From positions 124,001 through 188,000 of the forward strand of contig NZ_JABRWJ010000003.1 of NCBI RefSeq assembly GCF_013266755.1: DNA of 64,000 bases, written 5' to 3'. The stretch comes from Pseudaquabacterium terrae. GTDB lineage: Bacteria; Pseudomonadota; Gammaproteobacteria; Burkholderiales; Burkholderiaceae_C. Below are positions 52,257 to 60,967 of this stretch, piece after piece. Position 1 is the first letter of the stretch; each line of letters begins with the position of its first letter. The position numbers were made by a program, and so were the translations under genes. The notes under the pieces were generated by a model. That model worked only from the letters and a program-made list of their open reading frames with translations. It made no database searches and was not told the DNA's origin.

Positions 52257-54623
52257 TCAGACCGTGTTGCGCAGGCCCTCGAGGCGCCACGCCAACGCCA
52301 GCTGCTGGCCGATCGCACGCAGCAGCGCGGCACCGTCGACGGGCTGCTGCAGGAACGCGTCGGCGCCCGCGGCCAGGCTGTCTGCACGCTCCGCGCCGGT
52401 GACGCTTGCCGCCACCGCGATGATCGGCACGCCCCCGGCGCCGGCTGACGCGCGCAGTGTGTGGATGGCCTGCAGCCCGTCGAGCCCCGTCATCCGGATG
52501 TTGATCAGGACCAGATCGACGTCGCGCAGCGCCGCCGGCTCGAGCGCGGCCGGCCCGTCGGCGACTTCGCGCACCGCGAAGCCGACCGACATCAGCACCT
52601 CGGACAACAGCCGGCGGCTGCTCGGCACGTCGTCGACGATCAGCAGCGTGCGGCGCTGCCCCTCGTAGCCGACGATCGCCTCCGCCTCCGGCGCGCTGTC
52701 CGGCGCTTCCGCCCCGTTCGGCACCGACAGCTCGAACTCGAAGCAGCTGCCGGCGCCGAAGACGCTCGCCACGCGCAGCTCGCCGCCCATCAGCCGCACC
52801 AGCTGGCGGCTGATCGCAAGACCCAGGCCGGTGCCGCCGGCGCGGCGGCGCACATCGCCGACCTGCTCGAACGGCTGGAAGATCGTCTGCAGGTGCTCGG
52901 CGCGGATGCCGACGCCGGTGTCCTCGACGACGAAGCGCACGCGGGCCTCGTCGGCGCCGGCAGCGGCCGCGTCGCCGCACTCGACGCCCAGGCGCACGCG
53001 GCCCTGGTCGGTGAACTTGGCCGCGTTGCCCAGCAGGTTCAGCAGCACCTGCCGCAAGCGCTGCTCGTCGACCATTACCGCCGCCGGCAGGCCGGGATCG
53101 GTCTCGAGCAGGAAGTCGAGGCCCTTCTCGTCCACCTTCACGCGGCCGATGTCGACGATTCCGCGCAGGAAGGCATCGAGCCGCACGGCGCCCGGCGCCA
53201 GCTCGACCTTGCCGGCCTCGATGCGCGCCAAGTCGAGGATGTCGTTGATCAGCAGCAGCAGGTGCTCGCCGGCGAGCTGCATCGTCTGCACGCCGTGCAG
53301 CTGCCGCTCGTTCAGGTCACGCCGCATCTTCAGCAGTTGCGCGTAGCCCAGGATCGCGTTCAAGGGCGTGCGCAGCTCGTGGCTCATGCGGGCCAGGAAC
53401 GCGCTCTTCGCCTGACTGGCCACCTCGGCGCGCTCCTTGGCCACCCGCAGCTCTGCGGTGCGTTCGCGCACCTGCTGCTCGAGCTCGTCGCGGTGCTGTG
53501 CGAGCTGGATCTGGCGCTCGCGCAGCACCGCGGCCTGGCGCGACGACTCCAGTGAGCGGATGGTCGCGAAGAGCAGCAGGCTGATCGTCGCGCCGGCAAT
53601 CAACGCACCCCAGGTCAGCAGGCGTGCCGACGGCTCGGGGCCGGCGCGATCGTCGAATGCGATCAGCCATTGGCGGCCCGAGACGCGGATGACGGAGGCG
53701 CTGCGCAGGCCGGCTTCGGCATGCTGCGGCGCTTCAGTCGCGCCAGCGGCCTGCGACGGGCGGCTGTCGAACAGCAGGTTCGCCGCCGTCGGCGCTTGCG
53801 GCGCTGCGCCGGTCGGGCCGACGTCGTGCAGGCGCACGTCGATGCGGCCGTGTTTTGCGGGCTCGATCGCGCCGCGCAGCAGGTCCGGCACCGAGACCGC
53901 ATAACCCACCGAGCCGATGTAGGCCGCGCGGCGCTGATCGACCGTGGTCACCGGCAGGCCCGGCCGGTACACCGCCATCCGGATCCCCAGCACGCCGTCG
54001 CGCAGCAGGCGCGGATCGTTGATCGGACGGCCCGAGGTGAAGGGCAGCCCGGTGTCGCGCGCCATCGCGGTGGCGCGGATGCGATCCTCGGAGTGGTCTG
54101 CGGCGATGACGTCGCGGCCGAAGGTGGCGTTGCGGCCCGGCGTGTCGAAGGGCTCGATGTACTCGATCACCAGGTACTCGTCGCGCTCGCCCGGTGGGTA
54201 GACGACGAAGCCGGGATGGCCCGCGGCGTCGCGGCTGGTGTCTTGGCGCACCCGCAGCTCGAAGCCGGCCTTGTCCGCGCGCTGCACGCGGCGCGCGTAG
54301 TTGACCGACACCACCGCGGGATAGAACGACGCGAGGTTCAGAGTCTCGACGTAGCGCCTGAAGTCGCCGCGCTTGACGTCGTCGCGGCTCATCATCAGCG
54401 CCCGCAAGCCGTACAGCACCGCGTCGTAGGCTTCGATGCGCGAACGGATGAGCGCCGCGGTTTCACCGGCCAGCGCCTCGAAGCGCAGGCGCGCTTCGCG
54501 CTCGACGAGCGTGCGCACGGTGAAGAAGGCGGCCGCCGAAATCGCCAGGCCGGCCAGCAGCACGATCCAGGCGGCCAGATGGCGTGACGGGGCGGCGGTG
54601 CCAGGGGTCGAGCTCATCGCCAT
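52257..54623 (-). CDS. CHASE-domain hybrid histidine kinase with a degenerate receiver
   Basis: The 788-residue product has two membrane helices flanking a periplasmic CHASE sensor (SRIEAYDAVLYGLRALMMSR, GFVVYPPGERDEYLVIEYIE) and a coiled coil. A full kinase core follows: H-box FLARMSHELRTPLNAILGYA with His near 413, LRQVLLNLLGNAAKFT and GGTGLGLAISRQLVRLMGGE. The C-terminal receiver keeps its acidic pair (TLLIVDDVPS) but has Asn708 instead of the phospho-acceptor Asp (LVLINIRMTGLDG) and Gln instead of the conserved Lys (FLQQPV). Phosphotransfer through it is therefore unlikely. It starts 9 bp after the GIY-YIG-like gene. Confidence 0.9.
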   Translation of the reverse strand: MAMSSTPGTAAPSRHLAAWIVLLAGLAISAAAFFTVRTLVEREARLRFEALAGETAALIRSRIEAYDAVLYGLRALMMSRDDVKRGDFRRYVETLNLASFYPAVVSVNYARRVQRADKAGFELRVRQDTSRDAAGHPGFVVYPPGERDEYLVIEYIEPFDTPGRNATFGRDVIAADHSEDRIRATAMARDTGLPFTSGRPINDPRLLRDGVLGIRMAVYRPGLPVTTVDQRRAAYIGSVGYAVSVPDLLRGAIEPAKHGRIDVRLHDVGPTGAAPQAPTAANLLFDSRPSQAAGATEAPQHAEAGLRSASVIRVSGRQWLIAFDDRAGPEPSARLLTWGALIAGATISLLLFATIRSLESSRQAAVLRERQIQLAQHRDELEQQVRERTAELRVAKERAEVASQAKSAFLARMSHELRTPLNAILGYAQLLKMRRDLNERQLHGVQTMQLAGEHLLLLINDILDLARIEAGKVELAPGAVRLDAFLRGIVDIGRVKVDEKGLDFLLETDPGLPAAVMVDEQRLRQVLLNLLGNAAKFTDQGRVRLGVECGDAAAAGADEARVRFVVEDTGVGIRAEHLQTIFQPFEQVGDVRRRAGGTGLGLAISRQLVRLMGGELRVASVFGAGSCFEFELSVPNGAEAPDSAPEAEAIVGYEGQRRTLLIVDDVPSSRRLLSEVLMSVGFAVREVADGPAALEPAALRDVDLVLINIRMTGLDGLQAIHTLRASAGAGGVPIIAVAASVTGAERADSLAAGADAFLQQPVDGAALLRAIGQQLALAWRLEGLRNTV

Positions 54624-54632
54624 GCGCAATTG

Positions 54633-54974
54633 TCAGGCCTGCCAGACGCCGTAGCCGGCCTCGCGCAGCCCGATCGCCAGCTCCACCTCCATCTCCTGCG
54701 CCGCCGCGTAGGGCATCGGGTTGTAGACCGCGTACAGCGCGGGCAGCAGCCGCACGCCGTACAGCGTGACGAAGCGGTTCGACTGGATGCCGGCCTTGTG
54801 GCGGTCGAAACGCAGGTCGGGGTCGAGCCCCGTCATGCCGACGTAGACGAAGGGTTTGCCGAGCTGCCAGTCGGGGTTCGCCTTGCGAAACGCCGGTTCG
54901 TTCCAGACCCGATCCGAGAGCTCGACCACATAGACGTGGTGCGACAGCCGGGGCGCGCGGGGGCGGCGGGCCAT
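54633..54974 (-). CDS. Small GIY-YIG nuclease-like protein
   Basis: The 113-residue product resembles compact GIY-YIG domains: HHVYVVELSDRVW replaces GIY, KPFVYVGMTGLDPDLRFDRH supplies the YIG-like strand with the conserved Arg region, and QEMEVELAIGLREAGYGVW supplies the catalytic Glu region. The motif spellings are relaxed, so nuclease activity is uncertain. It sits between the membrane Mrr-like gene and the CHASE kinase on the same strand with short gaps. This suggests co-transcription but not a known shared function. Confidence 0.65.
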   Translation of the reverse strand: MARRPRAPRLSHHVYVVELSDRVWNEPAFRKANPDWQLGKPFVYVGMTGLDPDLRFDRHKAGIQSNRFVTLYGVRLLPALYAVYNPMPYAAAQEMEVELAIGLREAGYGVWQA

Positions 54975-54994
54975 GGCGACGCGTCAGAGCGCAC

Positions 54995-55561
54995 TCAGCG
55001 CCGCATCAGCCGCGCGAGATCATTGCCGCGCAGGATCTGGATCCCGTTCTCGCGTGCAAAGGCAATTGCCGCATCGCTCGGCTCGCCCAGCGCGACGTAG
55101 AGCCCCGAGGCCGCGCCGCTGGCGGCCATCGCCGCCTGCAGCTCGCGCAGCGGCTCGACGCCAGTGCGCGCCGCCTTCCAGCGCCGGCCGCTGACGAGCG
55201 TGAGGCTGCCGGCGCGGGTCAACTGGAAGTCCGCCTTCGGCCCGGGCAGCCGCGTGACCTCCTGGCCGTCGGCGCGAAAGGCCTGCTCCAGCGTGTCTGC
55301 GAACTTCGCCCACGGCATCGCGCCCATCGCCTGCAGCGTCTCCTGCACGCGCGCGGGGCTCGGCTGCTGCAGCTGCTTCCACGCGGCGATCGCGCCGATG
55401 ACGATGAACGGCAGCGCGGAGAAGACGGCGAGCCACTGGTAGTCCTTCGGCAGCAGCAGGCGCGCCAGCAGCGCGGTCGCCGCGGCGATCAGGAAACTCA
55501 CCCACCAGCGCGATCGCAGCAGGATCGCGAAGAGCGAGTTGTGGGCCATCTTCAGCTTCAC
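54995..55561 (-). CDS. Membrane-anchored Mrr-like protein with altered catalytic residues
   Basis: The 188-residue product has two membrane helices (WWVSFLIAAATALLARLLL; WLAVFSALPFIVIGAIAAW). A domain like the Mrr_cat restriction-endonuclease fold follows (FADTLEQAFRADGQEVTRLP, KAARTGVEPLRELQAAM). In active Mrr nucleases the core reads D...QxK. Here the second strand reads LVSGRRWKA, so the usual Gln-x-Lys has become Ser-x-Arg. It is probably inactive or a binding protein. A GTG start is favoured by GGAGG 8 nt upstream; the next ATG is four codons in. Confidence 0.7.
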   Translation of the reverse strand: MKLKMAHNSLFAILLRSRWWVSFLIAAATALLARLLLPKDYQWLAVFSALPFIVIGAIAAWKQLQQPSPARVQETLQAMGAMPWAKFADTLEQAFRADGQEVTRLPGPKADFQLTRAGSLTLVSGRRWKAARTGVEPLRELQAAMAASGAASGLYVALGEPSDAAIAFARENGIQILRGNDLARLMRR

Positions 55562-55661
55562 GGGCAGGTCCTCCGGGGGCCGCAGTATCGGCCCTGCAGC
55601 CGGTCCGGTTCGAATGCGTGAGCACAATGAAGCCGCCACGGCGAGCACGAGAGGAAGCGCG

Positions 55662-56474
55662 ATGAACACGCCCCGCACGGCATCTCCGCAATACCGGCTG
55701 CTCGGCATAGCCTTGTTGCTGCTCGGCACCGCGCCGGAGGCCTGGGCGCAGGGCAAGATCGACGCCAAACTGATGCAGCGCTACGGCGGTGTGCTGGCGC
55801 CGGACTGCTCGAACTACATGCTGCCCCAGCTGAAGTACCTCGGCGATTCGCTGGTCGTGCAGGACGCGGGCAAGGCGCTGCTGACCGGGCGCAACGTGAA
55901 GGCGGTGCCGACCTACTTCCGTGGCACGGCACCGCCGGAGTTCGAGACCGCATTGACGAGCGAAGTTGCAGGCGGCGAAGCGCTGGTCTTCGTGCTCTAC
56001 CGCAACGCGTCGGGCGTCTTTGCCGCGGTCGAGGGTGGACCGAAGGTCATGGCGATGCTGCCGGCGGCACTCAAGGGCCAGCGCGTTCGGCATTGCGATC
56101 CGAACCGCAACCGGGCGCCGGGCACGGCCGCGCCGATCCAGATCGGACCGCCCGACCTGCTGAAGGATGCGAAGTTCAAGCGGGCGTACGTACAGGCGCT
56201 CGGCCCGCTGGCCAGGGAGCCGTGGCTGATGACGCTCGACGGCCCGGCGCCGCCGGTCGAGACCGTGCGGGTTGCCGGCACCGAGTACCAGCTCGTCAGC
56301 GTCTGCAAGAACCACGATTGTTACGACAACAGCATGGTCGTGCTCTATGCCGCGGCATCGCAGAAGGTGGTCGGCAAGGTCTTTCAGCGCGGCCGTTCGA
56401 CGCTGATCGGCGCGCCGCCGCCGCCCATTGCGGCCGAGCTCGAGCGGCTGTGGAAGGCCGCGTTTCGCAAGTGA
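55662..56474 (+). CDS. Ivy-family lysozyme inhibitor with an N-terminal extra domain
   Basis: The 270-residue exported protein has a signal peptide (LLGIALLLLGTAPEAWA). The last 110 residues contain the Ivy signature CKNHDCYDNSMVVLY, whose CKxHDC loop inserts into the active site of C-type lysozymes, and the family ending (GKVFQRGRSTLIGAPPPPIA). Typical Ivy proteins have about 130 mature residues; here another 115 residues with their own two cysteines precede it. It acts in the periplasm, protecting peptidoglycan. It is divergent from the Mrr-like gene and convergent with the MAPEG gene. Confidence 0.83.
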   Translation: MNTPRTASPQYRLLGIALLLLGTAPEAWAQGKIDAKLMQRYGGVLAPDCSNYMLPQLKYLGDSLVVQDAGKALLTGRNVKAVPTYFRGTAPPEFETALTSEVAGGEALVFVLYRNASGVFAAVEGGPKVMAMLPAALKGQRVRHCDPNRNRAPGTAAPIQIGPPDLLKDAKFKRAYVQALGPLAREPWLMTLDGPAPPVETVRVAGTEYQLVSVCKNHDCYDNSMVVLYAAASQKVVGKVFQRGRSTLIGAPPPPIAAELERLWKAAFRK

Positions 56475-56489
56475 CGGGAGCGTTGGTGG

Positions 56490-57053
56490 CTACCAGGCCA
56501 GCTGCCTGGCGGCGAGCATGATCGCGTAGACGAACAGCGTGACGTTGAGCGTGAACGTCATCTGCACGCCGGGTGCCCGGCCGAGGGTTGCGCTGCGCAG
56601 GTAGCCCCACCAGTACACGAAGCGGGCGAACGCGAAGAACCCGCAGGCCACCGGCACGAGCCGCATCTGGCCCGGTGAAGCGAACGCTGCGAACGCCAGC
56701 GCGCTGAAGGCAAACCACACCAGCTGCTCCAGCGTGTTCTGCATCACCCGGCAGTGAATCCTCAGCCGCTCGCTCTCGGCACCTGCCAGGGGATCATGCG
56801 AGCCTTCGAAGAAGCGCGCCGCCGCGATGTGAAGGCAGCTCGCGACATACGGCAGCAGCGCCACGAGCAGCCAGCCGAGCGTCATCGCCATGCGCCGGTT
56901 CAGCTCGTCCATGCCGCTCATCGCGGGCAGCAGTGCAGCCAGCCCCAGCACGGCGAGCGTTCCCGGCACGGTGAGCCAGATCGATCGCGCGATGGTCCGT
57001 TGGCGTGCGGACTTGTCGCGGACGGGGGACTCCGAGGTTGAGGCGGCGCGCAC
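56490..57053 (-). CDS. MAPEG-family membrane protein
   Basis: The 187-residue product has four membrane helices and the MAPEG pattern: RVMQNTLEQLVWFAFSALAF, and ARFVYWWGYLRSATLGRAPG. MAPEG proteins in bacteria are glutathione-linked or of unknown function. A GTG start overlapping the previous stop by one base (TAGTG) is chosen because the first membrane helix (IWLTVPGTLAVLGLAALLPA) requires an upstream start. It is co-directional with, and coupled to, the GFA-type gene, which also suggests glutathione-related chemistry. Confidence 0.8.
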   Translation of the reverse strand: MRAASTSESPVRDKSARQRTIARSIWLTVPGTLAVLGLAALLPAMSGMDELNRRMAMTLGWLLVALLPYVASCLHIAAARFFEGSHDPLAGAESERLRIHCRVMQNTLEQLVWFAFSALAFAAFASPGQMRLVPVACGFFAFARFVYWWGYLRSATLGRAPGVQMTFTLNVTLFVYAIMLAARQLAW

Positions 57054-57457
57054 TAGAACCAGAGGTCGCGTATGCAGCGCCCGTCCCTTGGCAGGTCTTC
57101 CCATTTGTCGAAGCCGTCGAAGTGGTCGATCGGGAGATGGGCGATCGGCTCCGGCTCTGTCAGGCGCAGGTTGACGGCCATTCGGCGCCGACCTCCTTCA
57201 TTGGGTTGCAGCGAGCGCCAATGAGCGACGCAGCCGCACTCCGGGCAGAAGTGAAAGCCGAGCGCGGATCCACGAACGTAGGCTTTGGTGACGCCGGAGA
57301 CATGGATGTCTTCGCCATCGTAGCCATAGGCCCACAGCACGCCATATCGGCGGCATGCCGTGCAACTGCAGGCTGTGGCCGACTCCGGCATGGCCTGCAG
57401 CCTCCATTGAACGGATCCGCAGAGGCACGAACCCTGAAGCATCGCCGCCGCCGTCAC
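57053..57457 (-). CDS. GFA/Mss4-like zinc protein
   Basis: The 134-residue product shows the glutathione-dependent formaldehyde-activating (GFA) family zinc motifs: GSCLCGSVQW, SCTACRRYGVLWAYG and FHFCPECGCVAHWRS. The Cys ligands are all present. Most members are not true formaldehyde enzymes; the substrate is unknown. The GTG start overlaps the DUF4242 stop by GTGA with GAGG upstream; an ATG five codons later is the alternative. It forms a three-gene unit with the DUF4242 gene before it and the MAPEG gene after it. Confidence 0.85.
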   Translation of the reverse strand: MTAAAMLQGSCLCGSVQWRLQAMPESATACSCTACRRYGVLWAYGYDGEDIHVSGVTKAYVRGSALGFHFCPECGCVAHWRSLQPNEGGRRRMAVNLRLTEPEPIAHLPIDHFDGFDKWEDLPRDGRCIRDLWF

Positions 57458-57702
57458 TCGATCACCTCGCCGACCCACACCCGATCGAACTGCGCGCCGG
57501 CCTCGCGCTGGATGCGGCGCAGCGTCTCGGCGTCGGCGGCCTCGTACTCGCAGACCATGCGCTTGCGGTCGGCCGAGATCAGGCTGCGCTTCCAGCTCGC
57601 CTGGTAGGCCGCCAGGCAGGGGCGCTCCTGGTCGGCGACGCGGCGCATGTCCTCGTCGGTCTGCGGGGTGTCGAACTGGCGTTCGACGACGATGCGGGGC
57701 AT
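57454..57702 (-). CDS. DUF4242-type small protein
   Basis: The 82-residue product matches the DUF4242 pattern: MPRIVVERQFDTPQ, then WKRSLISADRKRMVCEYEA and AETLRRIQREAGAQFDRVW. The family is annotated as nickel-binding in some members, but the role is unknown. A clear AAAGGAG site precedes the ATG. It is the first gene of the unit with the GFA and MAPEG genes and lies 18 bp after the large BTAD regulator, so it may share its transcript. Confidence 0.8.
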   Translation of the reverse strand: MPRIVVERQFDTPQTDEDMRRVADQERPCLAAYQASWKRSLISADRKRMVCEYEAADAETLRRIQREAGAQFDRVWVGEVIE

Positions 57703-57720
57703 GGTCTTCTCCTTTGACGG

Positions 57721-60700
57721 TCAGGTGGTCGATGCGGCGAGCACACGCGCGGCGTGGGCCAGCGCGGCGGCGGCGCGCTCGCTCGGCGGCTCGCCCGGCG
57801 GCAGGCCGGCAAGGCGCTGCGCCGCGCGGCGCGGATCGGTTTCGGCGAGCGCCCCCCAGGCGGTGGCCACCGCCACCTCGGTCGGGCGGCGCACCGCGCG
57901 GGCGGCGGCCAGTGCCTCGTCGGCCCACGCGGCGGCGTCGGCCGCGCGGCCGGCGTCGAGCGCCAGCGCGGCCGCGTCATTCAGGGCATAGGCGAGGTGC
58001 GCCTTGTCGTCGAGCGTGCGCAGGTCGGCGATGGCTTCGCCGAGCGGGCCCCAGGCGGCTTGCTCGCCTTGCTGCAGCCGTGCCAGCGCGGCGAGCGCCT
58101 GCGCGAACGGTGCCTGCTCGCCCATGCGGCGCGCCGCGGCCTCGATCTCTTCGACCTGGCGCAGCACCTCGGCCGGGCAGCCGCGCTCGAGCTCGGCGGT
58201 GGCCAGCCACAGGCGGCACTCGATCTCGCGCCAGTGGTTGCCGGTCAGCCGCGCCAGCTCGACCGCCTGCGTGAGCGCGGCAACGGCCTGCGGCAGGTCG
58301 CCGCGGCGGCGCGCGATCAGCCCGCGGCCCCAGTGCAGCTCCATCACCTGCAGGTCCAGCTCATCGGCCAGCGTCGAGGCTTCGTCGAGCAGCGCGCTGC
58401 CGCGCACCGGATCGGCCTCGATGTCGAGCAGGCAGCGGCCGCTGTTGGCGAGCTGGCGGCAGTGGGTCGCCGAATCGGCGCGGCGCGCCAGGCGCTGCGC
58501 CGCCAGGCTGGCCTGCTGCGCATGCGCCGCATCGCCCGCCTGCTGGCGCCAGAACGCCAGGATCTCCCAGCCGGCCGAGGCCTGGGCGTGTTGGCCGAGC
58601 GCCTCGGCCGCGGCGATCGCCGCCTCGATGCGCTCGGCCAGCGCCGGCAGCCGGCGTCCGCCCGGGCCCGCCGCCGCCGCGACGCGCAGGCGCAGCAGCC
58701 CGATCTCGAGCTCGATGCGCTCAGGCCCCGGCGGCAGCGCCTCGACCGTGCGCAGCCCGCGTTCGGCCAGCGCGGCGGCCTGGCCGTTGGCGAACACGCG
58801 CAGGCAGTGGTCGCCGGCGGCCAGGCAGGCGCGCGTGGCGGCCGGCGCGTCCTGCGCCAGCGCGGCGTGGTGCACCACTTCGCCGTGCAGGCCGGGGTCG
58901 TCGGTGGCTGACGCACAAAGTACGCGTGCGCAGCGGCGGTGCATGGCCTGCCGGCGCGGCTGCGACAGCGCGCGGTAGACCGCCTGGCGCACGATGTCGT
59001 GCGCGAAGTCCAGCCGGCCGGCGCCGCCGGCGGCCAGCAGGCCGCGGCGCTCCAGCCACTCGAGCCGCGACAGCAGCTCGGCCAGCGGCAGATCGGCCGC
59101 CGCCGCCAGCAGCTCGGGGCGCAGGGCGCCGCCGAAGGCCGCCGCCCAGCCGAGCAGGTCGCGTACCGGCGGATCCAGCGCCTGCAGGCGCTCGTCGACC
59201 AGCGCGGCGATGCCGCCGGGGCCGGGCTCGGTGGCGTTGTCGGTGGTGTGGGCCGCGGCGCGCACCAGCTCCAGCAGGTACAGCGGATTGCCGCCGGCCA
59301 GGCGCACCGCCTCGGCGGCATCGAGCGGCGCTCGGCCGATAAGCGCATGGGCCTCGGCCTCGTCCAGCGGCGCCAGCGGCTGGCGTTTGAGGCTCCCGCC
59401 GCGCGCCAGCGATTGCAGCAGGCCCTTGGCCCAGGCGTTGTCGTCGAGCTCGCCGCTGCGCGCGGCGCCGGCCACCAGCAATGGCGCGTTGGCCGGCAGC
59501 GAGCGCATCACGTAGTGCAGCAGCGCGGCGGAGCCTTCGTCGATCCACTGCAGGTCGTCGAGCAGCAGCACGGTCGGGCGCTGCGCCGCCAGATGCGCCA
59601 CCAGCTCGGCCGCGGCGCCGAACAGGCGCTCGCGGTCGCCGCCGGCGGCGGCGCGGCCGGTCAACAGCGGCGCGGCCTGCGCGCGCAGCTCGCTGCCCAG
59701 TGTGTCGGCCGGCAGCGCGCGCAGGGCATCCAGCCACAGGCCGTAGGGGCGCACCATCTCGACCTCGAAGCAGCGGCCGCGCAGCACGCAGTGCCCGGCC
59801 GCGGCCGCGATGTCGGCCAGGTGGTCGAGCAGCCGCGTCTTGCCGATGCCCGGCTCGCCGGTGAAGAGCAGCAGGCGCGCCGGGTCCGGCGTGGCGAGCG
59901 CGGCGTCGATCAGCCGGCGCTCGGCGCTGCGGCCGACGAGCGCGCGGGCGGACGCTTGCGGCGGCACCGGGGTGCAGGCCGCGACGGTCGCTGCATCCGG
60001 CGTTGTATCCGGCGCTGCATCCGCTGCATCTGCCGCAGCGTGTGGCGCGGCGTCGGCCGCCGCATCGACCGCCGGCCGCGCGCCGCCTTCGCGCTGCGCC
60101 CGCCGCACCGCGCGGATCGCCTCGTCGAGCGGACCGCCCGCGGCCAGCGCCACCTCGCGCCGCAGCAGCTCGCGCGCCCAGTCGTGGTGGCGTTCGGCGT
60201 CGGGATAACGGCCGTCGGCGGCAAGCAGCCGCACCAGCGCCGCATGCGCGCCTTCGGCCAGCGGGTCGGCCGCGACCATCGCGTGGCCGTAGGGCAGCGC
60301 GCGCTGCGGTTCGTGCGCCAGGCGCTCGACCAGCGCGGAAAGCACCTCGCGGCGCACGCGGCCCAGCCGCTCGCGCTCGGCCATGCACCAGTGATGAAAG
60401 CGATAGCAGGCCGGCAGGTCCAGGCCGTCGAGGAATTCGCCTTGCAGCAGCGCGGCAGCCTGCTCGAGCTCAGGCAGCGCGGTGGCCGCCGGCCCGGCGC
60501 TGAGCAACTGGGCGATCTGCGCCGTGTCGACCGTGCAGCGCTGCGCGTCGAAGGCCACGCGTTCGCGGTCGGCCACCAGCCGCGGCAGCCCGTCGTCGTC
60601 GACCACCGGCCGCAGCTTCGTGAGGCTCCAGCGCAGCGAGCCGCGCGGGTCCTCGGGGCCGTCCCAGAGCAGATCGCACAGCGCCGAGCGCGACTGCGGC

Positions 60701-60879
60701 GTGCCGGTGGCGACCAGGTAGCCCAGCAGCGCACGGGTGCGGCGCGATGCCGGCAGCGCCGCCGGCACACCGCCGCGCGCAACCTGCAGCTCGCCGAGCA
60801 GGCGGATCTGCAGCGCGCCATCGCTGACCCGCCGTTCGCCGTCGCCGTTCGATGCGCGCATTACCACGCTGCTTCTCAT
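57721..60879 (-). CDS. BTAD/SARP-like regulator with AAA NTPase and TPR domain
   Basis: The 1052-residue product has an N-terminal winged helix (IRLLGELQVARGGVPAALPA, TRALLGYLVATG) and a bacterial transcriptional-activation domain (QGEFLDGLDLPACYRFHHWC, PLAEGAHAALVRLLAADGRY). An Ala/Asp-rich linker follows, then an AAA NTPase (Walker A FTGEPGIGKTRLL near 338; Walker B VLLLDDLQWIDEG) and a long TPR region. It resembles large LuxR/SARP-class activators. It is divergent from the AhpD-like/nitrilase operon across about 90 bp, making that operon its likely target. The start is uncertain: a second ATG lies six codons in. Confidence 0.87.
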   Translation of the reverse strand: MRSSVVMRASNGDGERRVSDGALQIRLLGELQVARGGVPAALPASRRTRALLGYLVATGTPQSRSALCDLLWDGPEDPRGSLRWSLTKLRPVVDDDGLPRLVADRERVAFDAQRCTVDTAQIAQLLSAGPAATALPELEQAAALLQGEFLDGLDLPACYRFHHWCMAERERLGRVRREVLSALVERLAHEPQRALPYGHAMVAADPLAEGAHAALVRLLAADGRYPDAERHHDWARELLRREVALAAGGPLDEAIRAVRRAQREGGARPAVDAAADAAPHAAADAADAAPDTTPDAATVAACTPVPPQASARALVGRSAERRLIDAALATPDPARLLLFTGEPGIGKTRLLDHLADIAAAAGHCVLRGRCFEVEMVRPYGLWLDALRALPADTLGSELRAQAAPLLTGRAAAGGDRERLFGAAAELVAHLAAQRPTVLLLDDLQWIDEGSAALLHYVMRSLPANAPLLVAGAARSGELDDNAWAKGLLQSLARGGSLKRQPLAPLDEAEAHALIGRAPLDAAEAVRLAGGNPLYLLELVRAAAHTTDNATEPGPGGIAALVDERLQALDPPVRDLLGWAAAFGGALRPELLAAAADLPLAELLSRLEWLERRGLLAAGGAGRLDFAHDIVRQAVYRALSQPRRQAMHRRCARVLCASATDDPGLHGEVVHHAALAQDAPAATRACLAAGDHCLRVFANGQAAALAERGLRTVEALPPGPERIELEIGLLRLRVAAAAGPGGRRLPALAERIEAAIAAAEALGQHAQASAGWEILAFWRQQAGDAAHAQQASLAAQRLARRADSATHCRQLANSGRCLLDIEADPVRGSALLDEASTLADELDLQVMELHWGRGLIARRRGDLPQAVAALTQAVELARLTGNHWREIECRLWLATAELERGCPAEVLRQVEEIEAAARRMGEQAPFAQALAALARLQQGEQAAWGPLGEAIADLRTLDDKAHLAYALNDAAALALDAGRAADAAAWADEALAAARAVRRPTEVAVATAWGALAETDPRRAAQRLAGLPPGEPPSERAAAALAHAARVLAASTT

Positions 60880-60967
60880 CGTGGTTCCAACGGTAGGAGC
60901 GGATCGTTGCGCTCCAGGGACCAGAGCACTGTTGCGATCAGCCCATTTAGCACCCAAGGAGTTCCTC

